DNA of 64,000 bases from Tubiluchus corallicola (lineage: Eukaryota; Priapulida; Priapulimorpha; Priapulimorphida; Tubiluchidae). This document shows, piece by piece, positions 13,551 through 25,458 of this stretch. The stretch's first letter is position 1. Each line of letters starts with the position of its first letter. The stretch is taken from the NCBI GenBank assembly GCA_030141605.1, contig JAQGDQ010000012.1, forward strand, positions 1,134,359-1,198,358, in the 5' to 3' direction. Both the position numbers and the translations under genes were made by a program. A model generated the notes under the pieces. The model did not search any database. It had not been told where the DNA came from and was given only the letters and a program-made list of their open reading frames with translations.

Positions 13551-16500
13551 TTCTCTCATATGTTTTCTTGTAAGCAACGTCTCTTATATAATTTTGTTTT
13601 ATTGCTTAAGTGTCTTTTGACTCTTTTCTCTATTTTTATTGTACTCACACCTTGTATTCAGTTGTTGCTGTTATGGTGTGAGTTTTTAATAAAACCAATT
13701 ATTTATTTATTTATTTTTATAAATGCATCAAGTCACTTGACTGGGCTTTCTACATTGCTTCCGTTCTCTTTGTGTTTTTTTAATATCTACTCTTACAGTA
13801 GAGCTTAGGAACTTCTGTCTTTCTAAGCATATATGTAACTCTGTACGGTTTTCACTCTGAGTTGACTTGTGAATGATGAATAATTATTGAAAAAAATGGC
13901 AGGCTCAGCTAGCTGCTACTAATGTATTCTTGTAACTCATTCTGATTAAGTTTATTTAACTGAATTTTTGTTTGTTCAAGTTCTTTCATTTTTGCACAGT
14001 TTCTGGTTCTGGATAGTTTAAATTATCATACTGTATTGTCTTGTTCCCCTGTTTTAAGATGATTATATACATCTGAACATGGATAAATAATTTTTTCTAA
14101 TTCAGTGTTTCATATGTTCTTGATTATTCATTATTCTCGATAATCAACTAGGTTCTGGTCTTATAACAGCCATTAACATTTGTTTGTAGTCTAGTTACCT
14201 TGCAACTAGACTGTTTTGTGCGATCTGAAAATCATGCCATGTGTCTGTTGAAGGTTGGCAGGCACATTTCATTGCAGTTTTGTGGTATAGTTTTAAAACT
14301 CACCAGACGTTGAGCAAATCCGGTGATTACATGGGTAATTGACCGTAATCAGTCTTGTGTCTCGCTGATTCATGACAGTTAACACTGAAGTAGTGCTATC
14401 TGATCCTCAGAGAAACTACAGCTCATTAAAGTTTAAAGAACATTTTGTAATTATGCTTCTCATTCTAGCCTAATGTGTGAAAAGAAAATTCAAATTGGTG
14501 ATTGTTGTAGCTAGCAAAGAAAATGATTAATATGCCTGACTGTGATTTCAGACTACCACTGCATTTCAATGGTGCTTGTATGAGCTGTCACGTCATCCAG
14601 ATGTACAAGATACGCTCTACAATGAAGTAGCAAGAATTTTGCCAGCTGATGCTACTCACATCACACAAGAGCACTTGTATGACATGAAATACTTAAAAAG
14701 TGTGATTAAGGAAACATTACGGTAAGTTAGCTCGAGCTACAGTAACATAAGAGTAGTATTATCTGAGGTTGTAAAGGTATAAATATGTGGTGTGACTCCA
14801 AATTTTGAGAGATTTTCACTCTGTATTAACACTTAAAAGCTCATGTGGCGCCCTAAGTAAACAAATCCAGCCCTATGTGTAGGAAAACCTCTAGATTCCC
14901 TGTATCATTATAGGTTATACAGGTCAATTGTAAATTCTGACAGAGCTTGCTTAATCACTGAACAAATAAGTACAGCAAAAGGGTTTTCTGTGATGCATGA
15001 ATACTAATAGTGAGTGTAGTGTAATTTTTTGTAATATGACCAAAAACATCATTGCTTGTTTACTCTAGAAAGGTATAGCTAGTAGCCAAATTCTACATAA
15101 TGCATTCTGCTTTTTTTGCAGATAGGTACTATATTAGTTGTTTTAAAGGTGCAGAGATATTAGCTGAAGCTTCAAAGCTTGGTGCAGTGTATTTTTTTAA
15201 GTATGGTGCAGTTTTTGCAAATTTGGGTTTTTGTCCCTATTTCAGACTACTAATATACAGTTAGCTAGCATTTATCATTATAAACAAATCTGTAGTACGA
15301 TTTGTAAGTTTTAGAAAGATCTACAAAATGGTATAAAGTTTGTATGTTTAGCATATTTTTTAAAAATACGCAAACACTTAAAAAGTGGAGAAAAAGGTAG
15401 TTTGCCTAGTTGTTAAAGAAATCCATACATTTAAATGCATTGCTTCCAAATGTTAAAAGTGGGAGCTTAATAAAAGACCAACTTATTTACTTAGTGTAGG
15501 TGATGTAACACTGCTACACCAAAAAGGGGAATTGCCATGCTAATGTAGTAAGGTCTTGGTGATGCCTTTACAAATAAAAAAATTGGTTAATATAAATTGC
15601 ACATTGTGGTGTCTATATAAGATTTTCTGTCTGTATGGAAAATGTACAGCATACTCTCTGCATTCAATTGCTCAGATTAGTTTTTGAAACTGGCAAAATA
15701 GCTCTACAATTATCAGAATTTCCATTACTGGTAATAAAGTGATAAAACCAATAACATCACTAACATTATGTTAAATGAATTATTGCATTTTAATGATTTT
15801 TTGCGGCTGTTTAGCTGGTCTTTAAAATGAACTGACCTTCAGCTGTATTTTTACAAGTAGCTGTAAAGGACGTTTAATTTGTTGGGACATTTAATGAAAC
15901 TTAATATCCAAAATAAGAATTTTTATGAGGTGTTCCTCTGAGTAAGTTAGTTAACCAGGTTGTCCTTTCACAATATTTTGGGCTTAATTTTTGCTTGCAT
16001 CTGGCTCCATTTTACAGCCTGCACCATCCAGTTGCTGGAGTTGCCAGAATTATTCCAGAAGATATGGTTATTCGAGGCTATCACATACCAAAAGGAGTAT
16101 GTTATATTTTACTTCACAAATCTAACGCTTATCTGCAGAAATTTCAGTCCAAAAATATGCCATATATGCAGCCTTTACCAAATGGCTGCAATGTGAAATC
16201 TGCATACAAAGTAATGTAAGTTTTTCTGAGAGTCAAACTAATTAAAATTTGTCGAAGAAATGAGCGAAGTGTGTATTTCGCATGTGATATCTAAATGACT
16301 TTGTCATAATTAAACCAGCTCTTGAGAGCAAGTTTTTGAAACCTTTTGTCCTTTTTTATTTGATTTAACTATTAGCTTCATAAAACCAAAGATAAGTACT
16401 GTTACACAAGTGGTGCTATTTAAGTGAAAATTTACCTGATTTTTGTTCAGAGCTTAGTTGCTGGCTCAACACACATCATGGCTAAAAGTGACAAGTACTT

Positions 16501-19500
16501 CAGGGACCCTCTCATATTCAAGCCGGAAAGATGGCTACGTGATCATGTGACAGATGATAATACCTTCCATCCGTTTGCATCATTACCTTTTGGGTTTGGT
16601 GTTCGCAGTTGCATAGGTAAGAAAACGAGATAGCTGACATGATTCAGCTGTTAAAGTAGAGAAATCAGTCAGTAAAGTAAGCTGCAGCTTCAGGATTACG
16701 TTGAAATTTTTTCTAAGACAATTTTTGACAATTTTTCTGTTATGTACCTTTATTCTTGTTATTATGACAATTTTTTGATATTTGTTTCTATTATGTACCT
16801 TTATTATGCAAATTGCAGTACATATACAACAAACGATTGGGTACTTTAACTACAGCTTTTATATTTTCATTATCATGGATTGCCTTTTATCTTTTACCCT
16901 TGCTTCTTGTAACAAGTTTGACAAATGAGCATGTTATTTTTTCTGGTTGGCTTTGAAATGCATTAGTGGTGCACTTCATGGTGAACGAATTCGGTCATTG
17001 ATATCTCTAAAAAGTAATTTGTTTTTTCTCTGAAATTTTGTATTTGGGACCTTTGTGATATGTCTTGTAATAGTGTTGTAATAAAATGCTTAAAAACTAA
17101 GGTTTTGTTTAACAGGATCAATAAAAGTACAAATATGCATTCATACTAGTATGAGTAATTGAATAACAGTTGGGCAGTGAAATCAAAAATGACTCTGAGG
17201 TTTGTCCCCTATTGGTCCACCTATATTATAAAAACTACCAAGTTCCTAAGAGATCACTACTTTGTAAAAAAAGAACCACTTTGGGAAAAATGTCACTCAT
17301 AAAAACACCTGCCCAGTTTTATAAAATACAAGGTTACTGGTTTTGTCAAAAAATTTTGTCTGTTATTATAAAGAAACAGGCTATTATTTTTAAAAAATTT
17401 CCTGTTTTCATGAAAAAACTAAGTCAATAATTTTGAAAAACATTAGTCACTTTGGTAAAGCAAACCGTTTTTACAAAAAAGTACGACTTTTGTAAAGATG
17501 TTGCTAGTTTCATGGAAACTATTGCCTATTTTTGCCAAAAAATTCCTACTTTTGTAAAAACAGTGGAACTACTAATTTTGTAAAAGCATTTAAATCCAAT
17601 TTTGTTAAAACAGTACTTTTTACATGTAGTGCTGGTAACTGATGTATTGTTCTGGGTTGACATCGTTTGACTGTTTTTATAGTATTTACTGTAACTAATA
17701 ATTAATTGGTATACAAACTATTTATAGAAATTAAAATTAATGTTTTCATCTCTGTAATGTATAGCAATCTCCTCTCAGCTCTTTTTTCTGACTTGGTTTC
17801 ACACATGTTCTTTTGGGATTTGCTTCCCTTCCTATCCAATGATTAGAATTCCAATTCGGATTCTCCTATGAGTCCCTTCTTATGGACAAATCCAATGGAC
17901 AAATGATTGCTTAAATAATTATCACTAGAAATAATTGCAAAGTCAAAATATTTATTTGTGTTGCATCACTTCAAATAATTATTTTCATATAATTCCATTT
18001 TAACATTATCGCATACGTGCATGTAATCATTGTCACCAAGATGAGAGCTTATAATCATTATTATTATTGCAAAGTTGGCATACTGAAAATGTACATGTAT
18101 TTTTGAAACTGTAATCTTTAATTACAAATAAGGTAAAAAAATAAAATATTATTATAATACACTTTTGAAAATGATGTTTAGAAGCCATTAATACAGAAAA
18201 GGAAAAAACAGCTAGTTTATTGCTGTAAAATTATGAATATCACCTGTACTTATTTCCAGCAATAACTCTTATACCAATGCTTTGTCAAATCCGCTTTGGG
18301 ATACAACTCATATGGATAGGAAGGAAAGCATATCCAGAAGAACATGTGTGAAAACAAATCAGAAAAAGAGCTGGGTGGAGATTGCTGTACCTTACAGAAA
18401 TGAAAATTTTAATTTCTACATATAGTTTGTTTACCAATTAATTATTACATAATGTGTTATGTGAAACACAGTTAAATGACGTCAACCCAGAGCAATACAC
18501 ATCAGTCTCCAACACTGCAACACAAAATGTATTGTTTTGACCAAAGTGGTTATTAATTGCCTTTACAAAATTTGTGGCCTAGTTGTTTGTACAAAAGTAC
18601 GAAATTTTTTGACAAAAACAAACTTTGTATTTTATAAAAGTGGGCATGGTTTTCATGAAACTAATCACATTTTAACAAAAGTGGCTACTTTTTTACAAGA
18701 GTGGGAATTTTTCGGTCTAAAAATAATACCTCTGGTTTTATAATAATGGGCAAGATTGTTTATAAGTAATAAGATTAGTAACAAAACCCAAGTGATTATT
18801 TTTTTTTACAAAAGTAGTAAGCTTATGCAAACTTGATCATTTTTACAATTTAGGTAGTTCATCTCCAGTTACTGTAAATTAAGTTTTGTAATAAACAGTA
18901 ATTATAATTCACGACTAGGAGAATAAAGCAAGTAGTAAAACTTCTGTCTTAAGTCATGAGAAGTATATTATCAGTATCAGTGAAAAGCAGTTCACACTTT
19001 TAGTACTAATTTTGAAGCTTTGTACATTGCTTTATATTATAATTGCTAATGCATGTAATTTTGTTTTTTCTAGGTAGACGATTTGCTGAATTAGAAATGC
19101 ACCTTCTTTTGGCCCATGTGAGTACTGTAATGTTTGTTTCTGCTGAGTCATATTGGTTTGACACATAAAATGTTCTTGTCTGTATAATTGTTACCATGTT
19201 TTGGCTGTTTCGCATAAATGTCGAGATGCTGTGTCAGTGACATTATGTGTTTTTTCTTTATACAATCGAGCAAACTGCAAGTGGATTTCTAGTATTTAGT
19301 GGAAAGTCTACTCTGTGTGAATTGTTATTAGATCAAATCCTAGCTGATTTTCTAAGCTATGCTTGTAAGGTCAGACACTGAACCAGCAAGAGGTGTTTTA
19401 GCCTCCTTTGAATGTGAGTACATCCTCCCTCTACAATGTAAACAGCCAGAATTGGTATAGCAAAAGAAAAATTCCAAAGTGAACATCAAACCTGGAAGTT

Positions 19501-19991
19501 GTGAGCTATTCTCTGACCAGCTTGGGGAGAGCTATTTTTAACTTCTGTCACCAAGCACATGCCGAGACCACTGGAGCCCTCTCCTATGTTTCTTGAAGTC
19601 ATATAACTCCAAGATTAAACTCTATATTACTGTTGGTTACTCTAAAGGTAGGGCAGCTCAACTAGCTTCTGTCTAGCTTTTTCACTTACATGTGTTTGTA
19701 GCAAGATTTGTTTTTTGAGTGATAGGTTATTATATTGTAGTAACTGGCAAGTGTTTGCTATAAAACAACATTAAATTTTAAAGTTAGTCGAACAAGAAAG
19801 TCTTTGTGTGAGCTTTGCAACTTTGTGTGAGCTTTACAACCTGCTGACATCACGTGAAACTTATTTTCTTATTTCAGCTCTGCAAGCGATTTATTGTTAA
19901 ACCAGGAAATGCAACTGACATTGAAATATCTCACTCAATCTTGATGTATCCTAGCAAATCTGTAGATGTGGCTTTAGTGGATCGGAAATAG
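8919..19991 (+). CDS. mitochondrial-type cytochrome P450, complete, 10 exons, 532 aa
   Basis: Exons: 8919-9159, 10290-10515, 11444-11634, 11802-12011, 12367-12524, 14552-14721, 16018-16096, 16451-16616, 19074-19117, 19878-19991; every junction is GT..AG and the total (1,599 nt) is exactly in frame. The start ATG has A at -3 and opens an Arg/Ser-rich, acid-poor leader typical of mitochondrial import. Then come the 'IPRKPSLPLIGHL' proline hinge, the C-helix 'WQRRAINPLM', 'ESTGTVLFETRLGCLE' (a mitochondrial-clade signature), the I-helix 'GAVDTTTTAFQW' (about 337-348), the ExxR 'KETLR' (E396/R399), 'PERWLRD', and the haem loop 'FGFGVRSCIGRR' with Cys about 479. This is a haem monooxygenase expected in the matrix side of the inner mitochondrial membrane, fed by adrenodoxin. 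Mitochondrial P450s act on sterols, vitamin D, ecdysteroids or xenobiotics; the substrate cannot be told. Exon 3 must end at 11634; reading through gives a dead end. Confidence 0.95.
9738..9870 (+). mobile_element. possible tRNA-derived SINE fragment in P450 intron 1
   Basis: An A-box-like TGGTGGCTGAGC is followed about 35 bases later by a good B-box-like GGGTTCAAGTCTC. The region does not fold into a full tRNA cloverleaf by eye. A degraded tRNA-derived SINE is the simplest reading. Confidence 0.35.
13418..13550 (+). repeat. compound microsatellite (CTGCTA)n-(CTA)n-(ATA)n in P450 intron 5
   Basis: ACTGCT hexamers give way to ACT trimers and then to AAT/ATA trimers, as in a microsatellite that mutated and re-expanded in steps. 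The poly-Leu, poly-Ile, poly-Asn, poly-Thr and poly-Ser frames here are artefacts of this repeat. Confidence 0.95.
13560..13720 (+). mobile_element. probable LINE 3' end with (ATTT)n tail
   Basis: A T-rich 3'-UTR-like stretch ends in AATAAAACCAATTATTTATT and further ATTT units. LINEs of the L2/CR1/RTE kind often end in a short microsatellite tail like this. There is no coding part left, so the family is a guess. Confidence 0.35.
17160..18890. mobile_element. large foldback (long inverted repeat) element in P450 intron 8
   Basis: The left arm (about 17160-17880) is the diverged reverse complement of the right arm (about 18280-18890), around a ~400-base AT-rich centre. The inner arm parts match best: GGTTGACATCGTTTGACTG at 17654-17672 against CAGTTAAATGACGTCAACCC on the right arm, and blocks such as GAACATGTGTGAAA and TATGGATAGGAAGG with their complements. 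The outer arm parts are built of imperfect ~25-30-base subrepeats with the core ACTTTTGTAAAAA. Long arms with internal subrepeats are the hallmark of foldback-type elements. There is no transposase ORF, so it is non-autonomous, and no target-site duplication was defined. Confidence 0.8.
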
Positions 19992-21229
19992 ATGCCTTGG
20001 AAAAACCCAAGTTCTAATGTTCTATTAGGTATATTTCCTATACTAAATAATCGGGTACCAATGTAATTGCCTTAAATCAATCACTGTGACACTAGTACAA
20101 GTAAAGTGATTTGTAGGAATCATTGATATGTTCTTTTATGTCAATTGTTAAAGTTGTGGCTACGATTTTGTGTTTCCATTATTGTTTGCCGGCGTTGCTG
20201 ATCCTGTAAGATGCAAGGTCGCGGATTGCAAACCTGGGTCTGTAAGGTTTTCTCGTGTTGTTGTGGACCCACATTGCTTTAGGACCTGGTGGAGTAGCTG
20301 ATCCAGCATATTTCTTAACTTTTGTTTCCGGATGTGGCTTCAAAGCTGGAACGTTAAGATTTTTGAAAGATATCCAAGTTTTTTTCCAATGTGCAAGCCA
20401 AAAACATGCCCAAGTCGTTACTGCATAGCTGGCTTCATATGCAAAAAACCCTCAAAGTCTCTAATCGAACTAAATCAGCATCTCAGTTTTAGAAACAATT
20501 ATTATTGTTTTTCTGTGGCAGATCCCCATGGAGTTGTGGACCCAGTTATTGTATACAGTCCACGGATTTTGCAAAGCTGCGGAATCACACAGTCCACGCA
20601 TCCTTGATCATGTTACAAAATCCCTAGCCATGTTATAAATTCTGACCAAATTTATTATATCAGTGTAGTGATCTTGTTTGCCAGGTAATTTCACTACTAA
20701 AAAACGCAATGGGCTTGACCACTTAAACAAATTGTTGCAATCTTAGTGATTAGATCATATTTTTATTATTTCTGTGAGGATTTAAATTATATTAGCTAGT
20801 CACATTTGTATTTTGTATAGACGTATAACTACTACAATTCTATTGTACGAATCTATGTGTTGCATCAGTAATAGAATTTGTGGCTATTAATAGTTACTGG
20901 CAGTTATTTGCAATGTTTGAGCTGCAAAAGAGGACTTCATATTCGAAGTAAATATATTGGAATTTGTTTTTTTATATTTTGATGAACCTGATTATGGTAC
21001 TGATTATTATAATTGTAATATACATATTATATTATGATATTCCAAAGTTTTAACTTTATAATTTTGGTTGTTTTTTATTAAGAGCACAGTCTAATGTATA
21101 GTAAAAATTGGTGAATAATTTTTAATTTGCAAAATAAAATAATTTAAGCTGAAATTATTCTTGTTGAATTTTTTTTTGATCTCTGTATCCCACAAAGGGT
21201 TTGCTCACGAATCTATGTCCTAAAGCCAA

Positions 21230-21545
21230 GCTTTCCCGAGGGTTCCGACAGCAGCCAAGCATTCGTCAAGCAGTCGCAAAACATTCACGGGTGTTGGCCA
21301 TTGTCGCAAAAAGGTTGCCAGCTTCGCCAAAAAATATTAAAATGTTTAAAATTTGTGCCGGAGTCGCAAAACTTGCTACCTCACCAAAACTTCACAAAAC
21401 TGTCGTAACATTCGCAAAATGCTCACAAATTAGTGGCCACGTTTTTCAACAGTTTCAGAACTTGCGACAACTTAGTAAACAGTTTGCGACACTTTTGAGA
21501 ATGTTGCGATTATTCTGCAACACTTTGGCGAACCAGGTTGTCCCA
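21230..21545. repeat. GTCGCAAAA-rich degenerate repeat with inverted copies
   Basis: The motif (G/T)TCGCAAAA(C) recurs on the plus strand through the left two thirds (for example near 21275, 21305, 21362 and 21412). The right end carries its reverse complement (TTTGCGAC, TTGCGA, TTTGGCGAA). This gives a loose palindromic structure, as in a decayed foldback or MITE. The 126-aa frame across it is rich in Lys/Ala/Arg because of the repeat. Confidence 0.5.
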
Positions 21546-21615
21546 CACTTTTTCATTGAAAATTCCATGAAATCGTCTTGAAATGATCACAGAATACCCC
21601 CACTGTCGTGCAACA

Positions 21616-21652
21616 GTCTGTGTAGTGGTGGTGGTGGCGGCGGCGGTGGAAA
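21616..21652 (+). repeat. (GGT)n/(GGC)n short microsatellite
   Basis: A run of GGTGGTGGTGGC then GGCGGCGGTGG, notable as a GC-rich patch in AT-rich DNA. Confidence 0.85.
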
Positions 21653-22299
21653 TAGCGGAATAACAAATTGCCTATGTTTGTCCAACACATAACATGAGCA
21701 GTTTTGAGCTTTATCCAATTTGAAAGCACAAATGAAATAAATAAATATAAGTAAAAAAAGAAGAGAAAAAATAATAAAAATGTTGCTTAAGCTGAATCAG
21801 TGAAATCACATGTCCGGCAAGACAAAGTCCTAGCATTATAAATGTTCAACATTTCAAAAATAGCAGAACATACTGCATTACAACTTTCAGATTTAAATTC
21901 ATTGCCATAATTTTGGAATTTTATTTATTTGTAACTGGCTGAAACTCAGTGCAGTGGCACAGCATGATTCTCACATTGAACTTCTTGGCTGTTGCATATA
22001 CACTTCCGGTTATCTCTTGGAATTTGGCTCTACTGCCCAATTTCAATTGCCGTTCTATATGCAGAAAGGCGAAACTGAGAGAATGTTCTGGAATTTGAAC
22101 AGTTTTGTCTGTGGATAGTCGGGTGTATGCGTAATTCAGGATTTATTAGCCATTAAGTACAAAATTTAAATTTTATCACTAATCTGTACGTTTTGTTTAC
22201 CCGCTGAATATCGTGCATCTACTGATCGGCATTCCGTATTACAGCTTGTATGTACGTATAATCAGAAGATTAGCGTTTCTAACAAGATTCCGTGCATGA

Positions 22300-24545
22300 T
22301 TAAAGGGGTCACCAACCATGTACTGTTGCTCATTTGTCGTTCAGGTAAAAAATTTACCGGCAGATCAGAGTAACCCATTTCTAAAAAACATCAATAGCAT
22401 AATTTGGACGTCCATCAAATTTTTATTAAACTAAGATTCGCATCCATACAGTATTGCAGATAATAATGCTGCATCGAGTACCTTCTTTACATAGAAGGGA
22501 AAGTCACTGTTTTTCTTTACAAATGCCAAAGATTTGAGCACCTGGCAATATTTCTTATGAGCATGGGTCTCTAGGCACATTTTCGTTTTACCATCCCGAG
22601 TGAAAGGCACTCCCAAGTAGTATAAGATGAGCAATTTCTGATGGTCATGCCTTCAATATTCAATGGCCGCCTATCATTGTTATCTCCATTTATTATCATA
22701 AATTTGTTTTGCCCTGATTCAGCTCCATACCAGACTCACTGCAGAATTCAAGGAGAGTTTGCACTTTGTTTAAGCAGCTAATTCTAGAGGTAGCCAAAAG
22801 TGCGGTGTCGTTCATTACCATTTGCGAATGCAGCCAGCCTAAAAGCCTGTCTGAATGGCAGTTACTCTTAAACTTTTCTATCAGGTCATTCACGTACAGG
22901 ATGAACATGAACAAAGTACACGATGTGGGTGCCCTCTGGAGGCTGTAATTACCGCTGATCCCACGATGAAGCGAGTATCACTGTAAATACTAACAGTAAG
23001 CACCGTTAACATCATCACTCCACAGCCTAATCACTTCATAACGACAAACAAACAATTTCTAGGTATGCGATCATATGCCTTAGAAAAGTCCTTAAAAATT
23101 ATATACAATTTTTTGTTCATACATCTCGCATAGTCAACAAGCAAGCGTAAAGTAACAATTTGTTTCATGCAACCACGCCCTTTCTGGGGGAGCCTGCTTG
23201 CTCATGGTCTAGCTGTAACCATTTAGTCAGTCTTTCATTGAGAATACTATCATATACCTTAGCTAAGGTATCCATTACAGTCATCCTGTGATAGTTGTCA
23301 GTCAAAGAGGCTACCCCATTTTTAAATAATACGAGTCGAGAACAACAAAACCAAGCTGTTGGGTAGCTTCCTAAAATAAATATGCTATTAAGCTTAGAAA
23401 TCCTGTCAAGGTTGTTGAAAAGCATTTATTATACCCGAAGGAACACCAGAGAGGCCCCCACTAGCATTAAAATTTTAAGTCTTTTACGGCATTACTGATT
23501 TCTTCAATAGTGATTGGGCTGTCGGTGATAGGAATCGATGGACCATCTAGCAAGCTATTGAAGTCAATGAAATTTTCACAAGGATTTCAATTTAAAAGTT
23601 TTTCAAAATGCTCCTTGAATTTTTCGTCTGAGGATCTGTCAGATATAGATTGGTTATTAACAATGCCATTCCAGTTTATAGCTTTGGAGTCATTACTATT
23701 AATTAACGCAGATCACCGATTGTTTGCATTAGAAGTATGTACAGTACACGCATGCGACTGCCACTTGAAAGTTGGCTAACTTAGTATAATAAATCATTAA
23801 GCTTCCTCGTCTTCATCAGTGCTAGAGGTACTATACAGTTCCACAGGATCAACCTCTTTAAGGAAGTCAGACACCTTTTCCACATACAAAGAGTCAACAT
23901 GAATAGGGCGTTTACAAGGGTTGATATTTTGTGAAGTTATGTCATGGGCTCTCATTTCTAGATCAGTCACGCCATAAGCATACTCCAAATTATTATAATG
24001 AAATTGTTCAGACAGAAACTGAGGGTTTTGTACCACTTGAAAGTCAACAACGAGGTTAGCTTTACATTAGCGTTTGGCTTCCTGCAGGGGTCATTCGTCA
24101 GCTGCATATTAATCCAAGTGCATATTATAGCTTTTGCCTGATATAAACTCGTTACGATAAGAACTTCCAAAATGCGAATTAAAGTTACCTATGGCCACAA
24201 AATTTTTATTTTTATTTGACATTATTAAATCGCTCAGATCTACAACCATGTCCATTCTAAAATAGGGGTATTGTACAGCGGTATATATGCGCCCACGGCA
24301 GCAACTCTGTATTGTTGACGTCTCTATTCACTGCATTTATCATTAAAACTGCACACCCTTTAACTTCATTCAACTTTTGATAAGCCACATAGCCTGAAAG
24401 GCAAAGCAGGTTTAGTTTCATAAAGAAAAACAATGTTCCTTATTAGCCAAAAGTAAGCTTACATGCTCATTTGCAAGTTTGTTTCAGACTCCATTTACAT
24501 TCCACTACATAATCTTTAATATGTTATCCCACTTTACTGGAAAAA
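22300..24545 (-). mobile_element. decayed LINE with endonuclease and reverse transcriptase (no RNase H seen)
   Basis: Read on the minus strand from right to left: 'WNVNGV' with 'ANEHVSLLLANK' (start of an APE-type endonuclease, ~24530-24440), 'GYVAYQKLNEVKGCAVLMI' (~24400-24330), 'NFVAIGNFNSHFG' (the endonuclease GDFN motif, ~24205), an RT linker 'PITIEEISNAVKDLK..ASGGLSGVPSG' (~23520-23435), 'MTVMDTLAKVYDSILNERL' and 'HEQAGSPRKG' (~23280-23175), 'FKDFSKAYDRIPR' (RT domain A, ~23090), 'FILYVNDL' (domain B), 'MNDTALLATS' (a mutated YADD, ~22815) and 'YLGVPFTRDGK' (~22610). Stops and frameshifts break it everywhere. The motif order fits a jockey/CR1/RTE-like non-LTR element, now dead. Confidence 0.85.
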
Positions 24546-25458
24546 AGAAGGGTTCCATGTATCAGTCACAACCCTGTTTCTCATCAGTCTTCTACCTCAC
24601 TTATCAAAAACTGTCACACACTGTGTTTTCTGGCTTAGCTTTTTTGCTTCCTCAGCATCAAATAAATGCTTCTGCTCTCTTCTAATGAATATCTTTTTTA
24701 ATGAAAATGCATCTGAATTCAGAGGCCCATGATTTCAGTTTTTTGTGTTGCATATGACCTTTTCTCTATTCTCCACAGATTTCCCAATAATCGGCCTAAT
24801 TCGTCCTGATTCAGAAGACCTAATTCTTTCCACCTCTGAGATTAACTACTTTAACTATTTTTACAGTGCACAGTGTAGTGTTAACATTATTTATAAAATG
24901 GTTAACCTATATCAGCAGCTTGCAGCACTGATTATCAGCACTGAAAGAAACAGGCTTTGCAGAGAACTACGAAAACGATGCTGTCCAACTGGTCTACAAC
25001 TAGCAACTGCACTAGTACATTAAATTTTGTAAGCAGTCTAAGGTCTGCTGTGTATTATTCATTAAACAAGCTTTTAAATACGACTGGATACTACCTTATG
25101 CCAAATACTGTTTGTAATTGCATATTTTAAAATGATAATCTTAAGAAGTTCGAATACAGTGTGCTAAATCAAGTTTAATAATAAAATGATGGAAACAGTA
25201 TTTAAGACTAACAAGAAGTAAATTAATCAGCTTGATTTTCATTAACGTAAATGACACGAATTAATTCAACAAACATCAAAGATAGTTACCATTTAAGGTA
25301 GTTTCAATTAATCTCATTTAGATCGCAACAGACATGCATAATGTACATATTACTCTTCGTATACATAATCTACATAGTAGCAAGTTGCAATAATGAAAAG
25401 TTACTCATGAGTTAAAGCATCTGCTTTCCTTTATGAATGGTAAAAAAGACGATGTACT
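24546..25458. other. intergenic between LINE remnant and RED 3' end
   Basis: AT-rich. A 92-codon plus-strand frame (24745-25023) matches no family I know and is probably chance or LINE 5' sequence read antisense. The RED 3' UTR should occupy the right part, but no clear AATAAA was found on the minus strand. Confidence 0.5.

Larger units (their letters stand above)
19992..22299. other. intergenic: 3' flank of P450, short repeats, no gene seen
   Basis: A possible distal AATAAA polyadenylation signal lies near 21132. A patch at 20180-20560 with several near-repeats of GCTGATCC and GTGGACCC is not recognised. 21230-21545 is the TTCGCAAAA-rich block and 21620-21650 is a (GGT/GGC)n run, both listed below. 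The open frames at 20332-20607 and 21201-21581 match nothing I know. Confidence 0.5.

Noticed and set aside
13374-13808. Poly-Leu/Ile, poly-Thr/Asn and poly-Ser/Ile frames
   Set aside because: Trinucleotide microsatellite inside a P450 intron.
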